A stretch of 64,000 nt of DNA. Source: Clostridiales bacterium. GTDB lineage: Bacteria > Bacillota > Clostridia > Peptostreptococcales > Anaerovoracaceae. Location: NCBI GenBank assembly GCA_009911365.1, contig QXXF01000023.1, forward strand, positions 1 to 64,000, read 5' to 3'. The notes beneath the pieces are model-generated. The model did not search any database and had not been told where the DNA came from. It saw only the letters and a list, made by a program, of their open reading frames with translations. Both the position numbers and the translations under genes were made by a program. Shown here in pieces: positions 8,900 through 20,299 of the stretch. Within the stretch, counting starts at the first letter, position 1. Each line of letters begins with the position of its first letter.

Positions 8900-9880
8900 C
8901 TAAATCCCCAATCCAAAATTATCCTTCACTCTCTTCATGGTCTTTTCTGCGATGGCTCCGGCCCGTTCCGCACCGTCTTTCAGGATCTTGATCAGTTCAT
9001 CGGATTCCCGAATCTCATTGAACCGCTCTTTGATCGGCGTTAAAGACTGAGTAGTCAGCTCCACCAAATCTTTTTTGAAATCTCCGTACCCATGGCCTTC
9101 ATATTTTTTCTCAATATCCGCCATTTCCATGCCGGAAAATACGCTATAAATAGTCAGAAGGTTGCTGACTCCCGGCTTGTTTTCTGGGTCAAAACGGATG
9201 CTGCCTTCCGAGTCCGTGGTAGCTCTCATGATAGATTTCTTGATTTTGTTCGGTTCATCCAAAAGAGAAATACGGCTGTGAATGTTTTCCGCGCTTTTGC
9301 TCATTTTCTTTGTTGGATCATCCAAAGCCATGATCCTGGCCCCGGATTTCAAGAACCTGCCGTCAGGGACCACAAAGGTTTTCTTGTATTTATTGTTGAC
9401 CCGGATAGCGATGTCCCGGCAGATTTCGATATGCTGCTTTTGGTCGTTTCCCACTGGCACAATGTCCGTGTCATATAGCAAAATGTCCGCTGCCATCAGG
9501 ATCGGATAAGTGAAAAGTCCAGTAGGCGCTGATTCCTTTCCCTTGCTCTTATCTTTGAACTGGGTCATCCGGGAAAGTTCCCCTGTATAGGAATTGCAAG
9601 TGAGCACCCAGGAAAGCTCTGCGTGTCCCGGCACGTCTGACTGCACGAAAATAATGGACTTTTTCGGATCCAATCCCACTGCCATGTAAAGTGCCGCCAC
9701 GTCCAGGGTGTGCTTTCTCAGCTCCTTTGGATCCTGCGGGACCGTGATGGAATGCATGTCCACGATACAGTAGATACACTCGTTTTCTTCCTGCAGCTCC
9801 ACGAACTGCTTCAATGCTCCAAGGTAATTTCCAATATGGATGTTGCCGGTAGGCTGCACGCCTGAAAAGACTCTTTTCAT
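8900..9880 (-). CDS. trpS: Tryptophan--tRNA ligase
   Basis: The 326-residue protein has the class I HIGH-type motif as GNIHIGNYLGAL (near 12-23) and the KMSKS loop at about 193-197. Its length is standard for bacterial TrpRS. It charges tRNA-Trp for translation. It starts 13 bases after the sigma factor gene and appears to be the last gene of a gyrB-gyrA-rsbW-sigB-trpS run on the minus strand. No T-box leader lies in front of it, unlike many Firmicute trpS genes, so it is probably not controlled by tRNA charging at this locus. Confidence 0.95.
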   Translation of the reverse strand: MKRVFSGVQPTGNIHIGNYLGALKQFVELQEENECIYCIVDMHSITVPQDPKELRKHTLDVAALYMAVGLDPKKSIIFVQSDVPGHAELSWVLTCNSYTGELSRMTQFKDKSKGKESAPTGLFTYPILMAADILLYDTDIVPVGNDQKQHIEICRDIAIRVNNKYKKTFVVPDGRFLKSGARIMALDDPTKKMSKSAENIHSRISLLDEPNKIKKSIMRATTDSEGSIRFDPENKPGVSNLLTIYSVFSGMEMADIEKKYEGHGYGDFKKDLVELTTQSLTPIKERFNEIRESDELIKILKDGAERAGAIAEKTMKRVKDNFGLGI

Positions 9881-9893
9881 CTGTAATTTCCTC

Positions 9894-10628
9894 CTAAACT
9901 CGCGCTTCCTGCTGAAATTTTTGCTTTATGCTTTTTTCCGCTCTGGAAATGGTCATTTGTGAAACTCCCAATTTTTTGGCGATCTCTGCCTGGGATTTAT
10001 CCTCCACGAACCGCTGCTTGAAAATATATTTATTGGTGTCGCTGAGTTCTGCCAGCACTTTTGAAATCATTTCCCCGTATTCCAGCCGATCATACCCCGC
10101 GTCTTCCACTGCCGCATACCGTTCCAAGATTGGGCTTTCTCCTTCTTCTCCGGATTCATCGAATGTCTGATTCAGGGAGAAAGCGTTGTAAGCCATGCTG
10201 CTTTCCATGGCCTGGAACACTTCTTCTTCCGAATGGCCGATGTGCGCCGCTAGTTCAGAAACAGTGGGATTTCTCTGCAGCTTGTTGAACAGCTCTTCTT
10301 TAGCCATCTGGACTTTTCCAGAAATCTCTTTCATACGCCTTGGGACTTTCACGCTCCATTCCTTGTCTCGAAAATATTTTTTGATTTCACCAATGATAGT
10401 AGGCGTGGCAAAGCTGGAAAACTCGTATCCTTTTGTAGGATCGAATCTTTCCACAGCAGAAATCAGAGCCATGGATCCTATTTGATAGAGGTCATCGTAT
10501 TCCACGCCCTTGTTCAAATATTTCCTGATCAAAATGTCCACCATATACAAATAAGACTCTACGATTTCATTTCTCAGTGAAATATCTTTTTGCTTGTAAT
10601 ATCGGTCAAATAATTCCTGATTCAGCAT
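9894..10628 (-). CDS. RNA polymerase sigma factor, SigB/SigF/SigG family
   Basis: The 244-residue protein has region 2 (YDDLYQIGSMALISAVERFDP, with the -10-binding GYEFSSFATPTIIGEIKKYFRD), region 3 (NPTVSELAAHIG) and a region 4 helix-turn-helix (QAEIAKKLGVSQMTISRAEKSIK). This is the Gram-positive stress/sporulation sigma family. The adjacent anti-sigma of RsbW type overlaps its start by a few bases, so partner switching is expected. SigB is favoured over SigF because no spoIIAA/spoIIAB set is present, but the sequence alone does not settle it. The regulon is unknown. Confidence 0.88.
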   Translation of the reverse strand: MLNQELFDRYYKQKDISLRNEIVESYLYMVDILIRKYLNKGVEYDDLYQIGSMALISAVERFDPTKGYEFSSFATPTIIGEIKKYFRDKEWSVKVPRRMKEISGKVQMAKEELFNKLQRNPTVSELAAHIGHSEEEVFQAMESSMAYNAFSLNQTFDESGEEGESPILERYAAVEDAGYDRLEYGEMISKVLAELSDTNKYIFKQRFVEDKSQAEIAKKLGVSQMTISRAEKSIKQKFQQEARV

Positions 10629-11023
10629 TTATGTTTCACCATTCTGATACTGTTTCCGCTATCTTTTCTAATGATTTCCACTTCGTTCATCAATGATTTG
10701 ATGATGTAAATGCCCAAATTGCCCTCATTGGGGCAATCAAGGCATGGCTTTTTGTACTTTTCGATCTCGTGTCCGCATCGATTGTCCGTGACCGTGATCG
10801 TGATTTTATCCTCTTCGATCTGGCATTCCACTTCATAAAAGTTGCTGAATCCGTCAAAGCCGTGGCAGCTGATGTTTTTACAGGCTTCTCCCACTGCGAT
10901 CTCAATATCTTCAATGGCTTCGATATCAAAATTCGCCGTGCCTGCCGCGGATCCCACGGCAAGCTTGGCTATTTTCAAATATTCAGGTTTTCCAGGTATT
11001 GAAAATTTCAGCAAATCACCCAT
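10622..11023 (-). CDS. rsbW: RsbW/SpoIIAB-type anti-sigma factor (GHKL kinase)
   Basis: The product is about 133 residues of the histidine-kinase-like ATPase fold. The N-box (EIAVGEACKNISCHGFDG, near 42-60) and G-boxes (VTDNRCG and NEGNLGIYIIKSL) are visible. RsbW-type proteins bind and inhibit their sigma factor and phosphorylate an anti-anti-sigma protein. The ATG at 11023 is preferred to that at 11029 because AGGAG then sits eight bases away. The gene begins about ten bases after the gyrA stop and overlaps the sigma gene start. No rsbV-like antagonist is encoded next to it, so the third partner must lie elsewhere. Confidence 0.85.
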   Translation of the reverse strand: MGDLLKFSIPGKPEYLKIAKLAVGSAAGTANFDIEAIEDIEIAVGEACKNISCHGFDGFSNFYEVECQIEEDKITITVTDNRCGHEIEKYKKPCLDCPNEGNLGIYIIKSLMNEVEIIRKDSGNSIRMVKHKC

Positions 11024-11033
11024 TTTCATTCTC

Positions 11034-13547
11034 CTATTCTGTCTTCATTTCAATCTGGTCGCCGCCATTGTTTTTCTTCTTTTCTTCTTTCGGCGCTTTT
11101 TCGTCTTCCTCGTCTTCATCTTTGATGACTTTTGCCAGAGCGATGATATTAGAATCTTCTTCTACCTTCATAATCTTTACGCCCTGGGTGGCCCTGCCGA
11201 GGACGGAAACTTCTTTTGACTCAATGCGGATGATGATGCCATCAGAATTGATCAGCAAGATCTCGTCATCTTCATTAACCACCATGGCTCCCACCAGTTC
11301 GCCAGTTTTTTTGAACTTGGCTTTATCATAAGTCAGCAGGCCTTTTCCGCCTCTCACCTGAATCTTGTATTCCTTTACAGGCGTTCTCTTTCCATAACCA
11401 TTTGTGGTCACTACCAGCAGCTCCTGATCCGGCTGCACCAATTCCATGGAAACCACTTCGTCATCGTCTTCCAGCTTGATGGCCCGCACGCCGCCGGCGA
11501 TCCTGCCCATAGGCCTCACGTCATCTTCAGAGAAACAAATGCATTTTCCCTGCTTGGTGACAATGATCACGTTGTCTGTTCCCGTGGTCTGCTTGATATC
11601 CACCAGCTGATCCCCTTCTTTCAGGTTGATGGCTAAAAGGCCGTTCTTCCTGCTGGTGTCAAAGTTGGAAAGAGCCGTCTTTTTGATGGTGCCGAACTTG
11701 GTAACAGCCATCAGATATTTGTCCTCTGAGAAATCCTGAATCGGAATTACTGCCGTAATGCGTTCTCTCTGCATCAGGTTCAGGAAATTGACCGCAGGAG
11801 TTCCTTTCGCCGTTCTAGTGGCTTCCGGTATCTCATAAGCCTTGATCTTGTGGGCTTTTCCAGTATTGGTAAAGAACATCAGATAATCGTGGGTAGAGGT
11901 CATGATCAGGTTTTTCACAAAGTCGTTTTCCCTGGTGGTCAGTCCGGTAATGCCTTTTCCTCCTCGTTTCTGCGTCTTGTATGTGTCAGCTGGGATCCGT
12001 TTCAAATATCCCAAATGAGTCAGAGTCACGGCCACCTGTTTTTCCTGAATCAGATCTTCTTCATCGATCTCTTCTGTATTGGCTACGATGCTGGTTCTTC
12101 TTTCATCCTTGTATTTTTCCCGAATTTCCAGAAGTTCATCCTTAATCACGCTCATCATTTTGTCATCATCTGCCAGCAGAGACTTGTAATAAGCGATCTT
12201 TTTCTGCAGCTCCGCGTATTCTTCTTCGATTTTTTCTCGTTCCAAACCTTGCAGACGGGCAAGACGCATGTCCAAAATAGCTTGGGCCTGGATCTCAGAA
12301 AGACCAAAGCGTTCCATCAGCTTTTCCTTGGCGTCATTGTAACTGGAGCGGATGATACGGATGATCTCGTCAATGTTATCTAAAGCAATGCGCAGACCTT
12401 CCAAAATGTGGGCTCTGGCTTCTGCTTTTTTCAGATCGTATTTCGTCCTTCTAGTGACAACGTCAAATTGATGCTTTAGGTATTCTTCCAGAATCTCGTA
12501 AAGGGTCAGGATCTTTGGCTGTCCATTCACCAGAGCGATCATGATCATGCTGTAGCTTTCCTGGAGCTGGGTATGCTTGTACAATCTATTCAAAATGATC
12601 TGCGGATTCGCATCTTTTTTCAATTCAATGACGATTCGCATACCGCCTCGGCTGGAGGATTCGTCCCGGATGTCGGAAATGCCCTCTACTCGTTTTTCTT
12701 TGACCAGTTCCGCGATTTTTTCAATCAGTCTTGCTTTATTGACCTGATAAGGGATCTCTGTTACCAGGATCTGGGATTTCCCCCTGGTAGTTTCTTCAAT
12801 TTCCGTTTTTGAGCGGACGATGACTTTTCCCTGGCCTGTTTTGTAGGCGTTGCGGATGTTGTTTTTGCCCATGATCATCGCGCCTGTTGGGAAATCAGGG
12901 CCTTTTACGATTTTTATCAGATCATCGATAGTACATTCCTTGTCATCGATCATTTTCACCGCGGCATCGATCACCTCCGCCAGATTGTGGGGTGGTATGG
13001 AAGTAGCCATGCCTACCGCGATGCCGTTGCTGCCATTGACTAAAAGGTTGGGGATCCTGGCAGGGAGAACCTGCGGTTCCTGCTCTTCCTCGTCAAAATT
13101 AGGCATGAAGTCAACGGTTTCTTTTTCAATGTCCCGTAGCATCTGCAGGGCGAACGGTGTCATCCTGGCTTCCGTGTAACGCATGGCCGCCGCGCCATGT
13201 CCATCCACGGAACCAAAATTCCCGTGTCCGTCCACCAGCATGTATCTTGTGGAAAACGGCTGGGCCAGCCTTACCATGGCATCGTAAATGGAGCTGTCGC
13301 CGTGAGGGTGATATTTACCCATGACTTCTCCCACAATACGAGCCGATTTTTTATATGGCTTGTCAGGTGTCACGCCTAACTCGCTCATTCCGTAAAGGAT
13401 CCTCCTGTGTACTGGCTTCAGTCCGTCCCGTACGTCCGGGAGAGCCCTAGCCACGATGACGCTCATGGCATAGTCAATATAGGAGTTTTTCATCTCCTTG
13501 TATATTTCATGTTGGATCATTCTCTGATCTTCAATTAAATTCGCCAC
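11034..13547 (-). CDS. gyrA: DNA gyrase subunit A
   Basis: The 837-residue protein has the GyrA breakage-reunion domain with the catalytic Tyr in RYTEARM (near 122-128). It also has a beta-pinwheel C-terminal domain with the GyrA-box (QKRGGKG near 535) and an acidic/lysine-rich tail. With GyrB it introduces negative supercoils ahead of replication forks. The quinolone-determining stretch reads HGDSSIYD, with Ser and Asp at the positions equivalent to E. coli 83 and 87, so no classic resistance change is seen. It starts 15 bases after gyrB stops. Confidence 0.97.
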   Translation of the reverse strand: MANLIEDQRMIQHEIYKEMKNSYIDYAMSVIVARALPDVRDGLKPVHRRILYGMSELGVTPDKPYKKSARIVGEVMGKYHPHGDSSIYDAMVRLAQPFSTRYMLVDGHGNFGSVDGHGAAAMRYTEARMTPFALQMLRDIEKETVDFMPNFDEEEQEPQVLPARIPNLLVNGSNGIAVGMATSIPPHNLAEVIDAAVKMIDDKECTIDDLIKIVKGPDFPTGAMIMGKNNIRNAYKTGQGKVIVRSKTEIEETTRGKSQILVTEIPYQVNKARLIEKIAELVKEKRVEGISDIRDESSSRGGMRIVIELKKDANPQIILNRLYKHTQLQESYSMIMIALVNGQPKILTLYEILEEYLKHQFDVVTRRTKYDLKKAEARAHILEGLRIALDNIDEIIRIIRSSYNDAKEKLMERFGLSEIQAQAILDMRLARLQGLEREKIEEEYAELQKKIAYYKSLLADDDKMMSVIKDELLEIREKYKDERRTSIVANTEEIDEEDLIQEKQVAVTLTHLGYLKRIPADTYKTQKRGGKGITGLTTRENDFVKNLIMTSTHDYLMFFTNTGKAHKIKAYEIPEATRTAKGTPAVNFLNLMQRERITAVIPIQDFSEDKYLMAVTKFGTIKKTALSNFDTSRKNGLLAINLKEGDQLVDIKQTTGTDNVIIVTKQGKCICFSEDDVRPMGRIAGGVRAIKLEDDDEVVSMELVQPDQELLVVTTNGYGKRTPVKEYKIQVRGGKGLLTYDKAKFKKTGELVGAMVVNEDDEILLINSDGIIIRIESKEVSVLGRATQGVKIMKVEEDSNIIALAKVIKDEDEEDEKAPKEEKKKNNGGDQIEMKTE

Positions 13548-13562
13548 TCTTTACCCCCTTTT

Positions 13563-15482
<1,920 letters not shown>

Positions 15483-15546
15483 TCATTCACCTCTTTATCT
15501 TTTGTTTTTATCATCATTCTAGTTATAGATACACCATTATATAACA

Positions 15547-15579
15547 AAAACGCACTTTTTACAAGTTAAAGTGCGTTTT
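15547..15579 (-). terminator. Terminator between recF and gyrB
   Basis: A perfect 12-base stem, AAAACGCACTTT / AAAGTGCGTTTT, with a nine-base loop, at 15547-15558 and 15568-15579. Flanking A/T runs let it act on the minus-strand dnaA-dnaN-recF transcript. Confidence 0.75.
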
Positions 15580-15652
15580 GGACATTTTGTATGATTTTGT
15601 CGTTTTGATAGCGTTAAAGGCTAAATTTGAAGGTTTCACAGGGTTCTTACAT

Positions 15653-16753
15653 CTAGACACCCGCAAATGAAGTTTTTGTGATGGCTCCATTTTTTATTTG
15701 AAAGTACCGGATATGCTTTAACACTCGCTGCAGTTCTGGAGAAATTTCTGTGGCAGTGATGAAAATCTGGGTGTCTTCTAGAGAACTGATCAGATCGTTC
15801 TGTCGCTGCTGGTCCAGCTCTGATAAAACATCGTCTAACAGCAATATAGGACTTTCACCTGTTTCCTCTCTGATCAATTGGATCTCGGAAAGCTTTAAGG
15901 AAAGGGCAGCTGTCCGCTGCTGTCCTTGGGAACCAAAACCGCGGATGTCAATGCCGCCGATCTGCAGTTTCAAATCATCTTTGTGAGGTCCTTTTCCCGT
16001 TGTTCTATTTTTTATGTCCCGCTTTCGGTGTTTTCGCAGCTCTTCATAAAAAACGGAATTTAGATCAGAGCAGGGTTCGATGCTGGGTTCGTAAGAAACA
16101 TCCAGGCTTTCCTTGTGATCGGTGATGCCTTGGTGGATGCTCCTGCTGATTGCTTCCAACTTTTTGATGAAAACGTCCCGCTGCAGGATGACTTTGCTCC
16201 CGTATTCCGCCAGCTGGCTGTCCCAGATGTCCAGCACATCCGGATCCACATGGGGTTCTTTTAAATACGCGTTTCTCTGAATCAATACTTTTTTGTACTG
16301 ATTCAGGCTATTGTAGTAAGAGGGCCTGATCTGGCACAATTCCCGGTCTATGAATTTCCGCCTTTTTTCCGGTTCATCCTTGACGATCCGCAGATCCTCC
16401 GGGGAAAAGATCACGATATAGATATTTTCAAAGAGCTGGGAGATTTTTTTGGCTTTGATCCCATTTATTTTAATGCCCTTTTTGCCTTGCTTGTTCACTG
16501 CTAGCTCTATGAAATTATCATCTTCTTTGTATGCTTTCACTTTTACCCGGAAAAAATCAGCTCCAAAACGGATCAAGTCTTTATCTTTGCTGGTGCGAAA
16601 GGATTTTCCCATGGAGGTGATATAAATGCTTTCCAAAAGATTGGTTTTTCCTTGTGCGTTTTTCCCATGGAAAATATTTACTCTCGGATCAAATTCAGCC
16701 GAAAGGCTTTGATAATTGCGAAAGTCTTGAAGCTCTATTTCTTTGATATACAT
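15653..16753 (-). CDS. recF: DNA replication and repair protein RecF
   Basis: The 366-residue SMC-like ATPase has Walker A GKNAQGKTNLLES (near 30-42), the signature region GSQGQQRTAALSLKLSE (near 271-287) and Walker B ILLLDDVLSELDQ (near 297-309). It loads RecA at gaps with RecO and RecR. It starts two bases after the dnaN stop, so the two are co-transcribed. The small S4-domain gene (yaaA/rlbA) that usually lies between dnaN and recF in Firmicutes is absent. Confidence 0.96.
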   Translation of the reverse strand: MYIKEIELQDFRNYQSLSAEFDPRVNIFHGKNAQGKTNLLESIYITSMGKSFRTSKDKDLIRFGADFFRVKVKAYKEDDNFIELAVNKQGKKGIKINGIKAKKISQLFENIYIVIFSPEDLRIVKDEPEKRRKFIDRELCQIRPSYYNSLNQYKKVLIQRNAYLKEPHVDPDVLDIWDSQLAEYGSKVILQRDVFIKKLEAISRSIHQGITDHKESLDVSYEPSIEPCSDLNSVFYEELRKHRKRDIKNRTTGKGPHKDDLKLQIGGIDIRGFGSQGQQRTAALSLKLSEIQLIREETGESPILLLDDVLSELDQQRQNDLISSLEDTQIFITATEISPELQRVLKHIRYFQIKNGAITKTSFAGV

Positions 16754-16755
16754 TA

Positions 16756-17874
16756 TCAGTAGTTCGAGGAAATCCTGACAGGCAGTATCAAATATTCAAA
16801 ACGATCTCCCTCTAACGGTTTTACAAGGCAAGGCGTGGTACTGGTGTTGAATTCCATGGCTACCTGCTCATCGTCTATTGCCTTTAACACGTCCAACACG
16901 TACTTGGAATTAAAGCCGATCTCTAGATCTTCTCCTGTCTTTTCCATGTTGATCTCTTCCTTGACGTTTCCTTCCTCTGACCTGGAAGTAATAGTTAGTA
17001 GATCGTTTCGCATGGTCAGTTTGATCAGATTGTTTTTTCCTTCCTTTGCCAAAAGGGAGGCCCGTTCAATGCTTTCCATCAGCAGGGAACGATTGATGGA
17101 AACTCTAGTAGGGTTGTTTGCTGGAATGATATCTTTGTATTTAATGAACTCGCCCTCTAGAAGGCGGATGACGATTTTCGTGTTTTCCACTAAAATAACT
17201 GCTTTTTTGTCGCTGAGGATCATGTTAATATCCCCGTCTTCATCTGTTTCTGAAACGATTTTATTGACTTCATTTAGGATCTTCGCTGCTACGATGATGT
17301 TCTTGGTTTCATTGTTTTCCATAGGTTCTCTAGAAACCGCCATACGGAACCCGTCTAGTGCTACCATGTTGATAGAGTCGGATGCGATTTCAAAGAGTAC
17401 GCCGATAATAATGCCTTTTGACTCATCTACGCTAGCTGCAAAAGATGTTTTTTTAATCATGTTTTTGAATGTTTCTTTGTTGAACAAAAGGGAACCTGAT
17501 TTTTCTTCTAATTCTCCGATATTTGGAAATTCATCTGCTGCGATGCCTACAATGGTAAATTCAGAGGAAGCTGTCTTGATCAGCACAGTGTTGTTTTCTT
17601 TTTCTTCAATGAGAATTTCTTCATTAGGAAGTTTTCTAACAATGTCGCTGAAAAGTTTGGATAACACTACGATGGAGCCTTCGCTTTCCACCTGTACGTC
17701 GATTTTTTTCTCAATGCTCAGATCCAAGTCCGAAGCCGCTAAGGTTAGAACGCCGTCTGCGGTGGCTTTCAGTAAAATGCCTTTTAAAATCGGCATGGTG
17801 GTTTTTGAGGAAACTGCTTTTGAAACAGTATTTAAAGCTTTTGATAACGATTGTTGATCGCATGTGAATTTCAT
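16756..17874 (-). CDS. dnaN: DNA polymerase III beta subunit (sliding clamp)
   Basis: The 372-residue protein is the three-domain beta clamp. The N-terminal MKFTCDQQSLSKALNTVSKAV and the C-terminal YLILPVRI pocket strand are characteristic. It encircles DNA and tethers Pol III and many repair proteins. It follows dnaA across a 180-base intergenic region that carries the origin unwinding element. An AGGTA-type site lies just upstream of the ATG. Confidence 0.96.
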   Translation of the reverse strand: MKFTCDQQSLSKALNTVSKAVSSKTTMPILKGILLKATADGVLTLAASDLDLSIEKKIDVQVESEGSIVVLSKLFSDIVRKLPNEEILIEEKENNTVLIKTASSEFTIVGIAADEFPNIGELEEKSGSLLFNKETFKNMIKKTSFAASVDESKGIIIGVLFEIASDSINMVALDGFRMAVSREPMENNETKNIIVAAKILNEVNKIVSETDEDGDINMILSDKKAVILVENTKIVIRLLEGEFIKYKDIIPANNPTRVSINRSLLMESIERASLLAKEGKNNLIKLTMRNDLLTITSRSEEGNVKEEINMEKTGEDLEIGFNSKYVLDVLKAIDDEQVAMEFNTSTTPCLVKPLEGDRFEYLILPVRISSNY

Positions 17875-17900
17875 TTTTTTACCTCCAAATGTCGAGAAGA

Positions 17901-17966
17901 CTCTTTTTCTCTTTATATTATATTTTAGTAATAGTAGTAGTAGGGGCTGTTGAAACTGTTGATAAG
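17901..17966 (-). other. oriC: oriC basal unwinding system: AT-rich DUE, DnaA-trios, DnaA box
   Basis: Between dnaN and dnaA the plus strand reads, in order: an AT-rich stretch (17901-17925), six trinucleotides TAGTAATAGTAGTAGTAG (17926-17943), a GGGG cluster (17943-17946), a weak DnaA-box-like nonamer (17948-17956) and TGTTGATAA (17957-17965), the complement of TTATCAACA (one change from TTATCCACA). This matches the B. subtilis order DnaA box, G/C cluster, DnaA-trio, AT-rich unwinding site. DnaA assembles on single strands from the trios. The call rests on motif order and location. Confidence 0.82.
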
Positions 17967-18054
17967 TGTGAAAACCCCTGAAATTCCAATAAAATTTGTT
18001 CTTGTTTTTTTGTTTATAACTTGTTTTTTTTGTTCACCGGACTTGTGTATGAAT

Positions 18055-19443
18055 TTAATTGCCGTTGATTTCATCTTGTAGTCGGTCTACGATTTCCGCG
18101 GTGGATCCATTTGCTTTTATTTCCGCGGAGATTTTATCACAAGCATGCATCACTGTGGTGTGGTCTCTGCCTCCAAAGGCTTCCCCGATTTTTGGCAGAG
18201 AGGTCTGGGTCATTTCTCTGCAAAGATACATGGCGATCTGCCTTGGGAAAGCCAGGTTTCTAGTGCGTTTCGCGGATTCGATGTCCGCCAGTTTGATGTT
18301 AAAGTTTTTGCAGACGATTTTTTTGATGGATTCGCAGGAAATCGTGAAATCGCTTGCCGATACAATGTCTTTTAACGTGTTTCTGGCGAATTTGACTGTG
18401 ATCTTTTCTTTGAACAGGGCCGAAAAGCTGATGATCCGCGTAAGAGCGCCTTCGAGCTCCCTGACATTAAATTTGATTTTTTCTGCGATCAGGTCAATGA
18501 CATCTTCTAGATCCTTGTCCAGCTCTAAGTTTTCCAGCTCCGCTTTTCTTCTGAGAATAGCTACTCTTGTTTCGTAATCAGGAGGCTGGATGTCAGCGAT
18601 CATGTTCCACTGGAATCTGGAAGTCAGTCGGTCATCCAGCTTTGTCAGTTTGTTAGGCGCACGGTCGCTGGAAATGATGATCTGTTTGTTCAGATCGTAT
18701 AGCGTGTTGAATGTATGGAAAAACTCTTCCTGGGTGGCCTCTTTTCCTTCGATGAACTGGATGTCGTCGATCAAGAAAACATCTACATTCCTGTATTTCT
18801 GTTTGAAAGCGCGCATCCTCGTCTTATTTTTGTCTTCCAAGGATTTTACCAATTCGTTTGTGAACATTTCCGAAGAAACGTAAAGGACCTTCATGTTAGG
18901 ATGGTTTTCCAATATGTAATGGCCAATGGCATGCATCAGATGTGTTTTTCCAAGGCCGGACCCGCCGTAGATGAATAGGGGGTTGTAAGCCTGGGAAGGT
19001 GTTTTTGCCACTGCTTTTGACGCCGCGTAGGCGTAATTATTATTGTTTCCCACCACAAAATTTTCAAAACTGTATCTAGGATTGAAGTAAACTTCGTCCC
19101 TGAGCATTTGCTGCGGGTTTTCTTTTGGCTTTGTGTCTGTCTTTTTCTCTTGTGTTTTTACCGTTTCTTCTGATTCTTCCTCCTCCTCGTCAGCCTCAAG
19201 TTGCAGGATCACTCTATAAGGTTCGCCTAACACTGTTTCAGCCTGGCGCTGCAGATTTTCCATGTACCTAGTGGTAATGACTTGCATGGCGAATTCCTCA
19301 GGAGTTTCCAGATATAAAATTTTCAACTTTTCATCTAATTTTACTGGTGAGATGGGCAGAAACCAGGTCCTGTAGCTGGTCCCAGTCAGGGCGATCTCTA
19401 AAAGACGCAGGATTTCTTTCCATACTTCATTGACGTTTTTCAT
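18055..19443 (-). CDS. dnaA: Chromosomal replication initiator protein DnaA
   Basis: The 462-residue protein has all four DnaA domains: the N-terminal interaction domain (1-85), an acidic linker (about 86-120), the AAA+ domain, and the DNA-binding domain. The AAA+ domain has Walker A GGSGLGKTH (near 160-168) and Walker B VFLIDDIQFIEGKEA. The DNA-binding domain has the signature GRDHTTVMHACDKI near 430. It opens oriC. Its promoter overlaps a perfect DnaA box, which suggests autorepression. It is divergent from rpmH, as in most Firmicutes. Confidence 0.97.
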   Translation of the reverse strand: MKNVNEVWKEILRLLEIALTGTSYRTWFLPISPVKLDEKLKILYLETPEEFAMQVITTRYMENLQRQAETVLGEPYRVILQLEADEEEEESEETVKTQEKKTDTKPKENPQQMLRDEVYFNPRYSFENFVVGNNNNYAYAASKAVAKTPSQAYNPLFIYGGSGLGKTHLMHAIGHYILENHPNMKVLYVSSEMFTNELVKSLEDKNKTRMRAFKQKYRNVDVFLIDDIQFIEGKEATQEEFFHTFNTLYDLNKQIIISSDRAPNKLTKLDDRLTSRFQWNMIADIQPPDYETRVAILRRKAELENLELDKDLEDVIDLIAEKIKFNVRELEGALTRIISFSALFKEKITVKFARNTLKDIVSASDFTISCESIKKIVCKNFNIKLADIESAKRTRNLAFPRQIAMYLCREMTQTSLPKIGEAFGGRDHTTVMHACDKISAEIKANGSTAEIVDRLQDEINGN

Positions 19444-19502
19444 ATCATTGAATTCCTTTTTCTTTTGGATTCTGTTGATTTGGCGATATTTGTGATAGCT
19501 TT

Positions 19503-19531
19503 ATCATAACAAAGAAGTTATCCACAGGCAA
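19503..19531 (-). promoter_or_regulatory. dnaA promoter overlapped by a DnaA box
   Basis: On the minus strand TTGCCT (19531-19526), a 17-base spacer and TATGAT (19508-19503). The DnaA box 19518-19526 lies in the spacer and touches the -35 element, so bound DnaA would block RNA polymerase. Confidence 0.7.
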
Positions 19532-19594
19532 TACTTAATTTTTTTATGTTGAAAAAAAGAGAAATAGCGAGGGTTATCCACTGGTTGTGGATAA
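19518..19594. other. DnaA box cluster upstream of dnaA
   Basis: A perfect TTATCCACA at 19518-19526, TTATCCACT at 19574-19582 (one change), and TGTGGATAA at 19586-19594 (perfect, opposite strand). With the dnaA-dnaN unwinding site this gives a bipartite origin, as in B. subtilis. Confidence 0.85.
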
Positions 19595-19649
19595 AGTTGT
19601 GCAAAGTTTTCACAAGCGCTTGATAAATGCCGAGAAACGCAGAAAATAT

Positions 19650-19678
19650 TTGACAGAAGGGCTTGTCAAATGTATAAT
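19650..19678 (+). promoter_or_regulatory. rpmH promoter (perfect consensus)
   Basis: TTGACA at 19650-19655, a 17-base spacer, and TATAAT at 19673-19678. The leader to the rpmH ATG is about 73 bases. Confidence 0.85.
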
Positions 19679-19757
19679 GAATAAGCATATGTAAAAAGCT
19701 TGGTTTTTAGAAGCATATATATGACAATGATTCTAGAATGTGAGGAGGTGTTGAACG

Positions 19758-19892
19758 ATGAAAATGACATATCAGCCTAAGACAAGACAGAGAAAAAAGG
19801 AACACGGCTTTAGAAAAAGAATGAGAACAAAGAACGGCAGAAGGGTTCTGAAGAGAAGAAGAGCAAAAGGCAGAAAAGTGTTATCCGCATAG
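19758..19892 (+). CDS. rpmH: 50S ribosomal protein L34
   Basis: The 44-residue, extremely basic protein has the L34 signature ([19 protein letters not shown], then [19 protein letters not shown]). GAGGAGGTG lies about ten bases before the ATG. It is the first gene of the rightward rpmH-rnpA-yidD-yidC-jag set, driven by a perfect consensus promoter. A short hairpin with a T-run follows its stop and would reduce transcription into rnpA, as is common. Confidence 0.96.
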   Translation: MKMTYQPKTRQRKKEHGFRKRMRTKNGRRVLKRRRAKGRKVLSA

Positions 19893-19917
19893 AGACCGCT
19901 AGGCAGTGGTCTTTTTT
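19891..19917 (+). terminator. Attenuating hairpin between rpmH and rnpA
   Basis: The AGACC ... GGTCT stem (extended by GC pairs) is followed by six T. It overlaps the end of rpmH and precedes rnpA, so it probably sets the L34 to RnpA ratio. Confidence 0.6.
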
Positions 19918-19948
19918 ATGCGATAGCATTTACACAGAAAGTAAGGCT

Positions 19949-20287
19949 ATGCTAAAAAAAGAAATACTAAGAAGAAACAGCGATTTTTCTTCCATTTACA
20001 AAAAAGGTAAATCTGTGGGAGATCGTTTTGTTGTATTGTTTTACAAGAAAAATTATCTCCCTTACAGCAGGATCGCTTTTTTAGCAAGCAAAAAAGTAGG
20101 AAACAGCGTAACTAGGAACAGGGCTAGACGGCTCATGAAGGAAAGTTACAGACAGATCAATGAAAAAATCGCTGTGGGATATGACATTATTTTCATAGCG
20201 AGAAACACGATCATCAATACGAAATGCGCGGATGTGAAAAAATCAATTGAAGCCGCGGCCAGGAGAGCAGGTATTTTGAAAAAATAA
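19949..20287 (+). CDS. rnpA: Ribonuclease P protein component
   Basis: The 112-residue basic protein has the RNase P protein motif VGNSVTRNRARRLMKESYR (near 50-68), with the RNR core that contacts the RNA subunit and precursor tRNA. It acts with rnpB RNA in 5' maturation of tRNAs; rnpB is not in this window. Its position between rpmH and yidD is canonical. Confidence 0.96.
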   Translation: MLKKEILRRNSDFSSIYKKGKSVGDRFVVLFYKKNYLPYSRIAFLASKKVGNSVTRNRARRLMKESYRQINEKIAVGYDIIFIARNTIINTKCADVKKSIEAAARRAGILKK

Positions 20288-20299
20288 GAGGGTGATGGG

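Noticed and set aside
8805-10000. A T-box riboswitch in front of trpS
   Set aside because: Only 13 bases separate trpS from the sigma factor gene, leaving no room for a leader.
16835-17857. A 340-codon open frame on the plus strand opposite dnaN
   Set aside because: It is antisense to a clearly identified dnaN, is Ser/Ile/Phe-rich as expected for a codon-bias shadow, and has no ribosome site or family motif.
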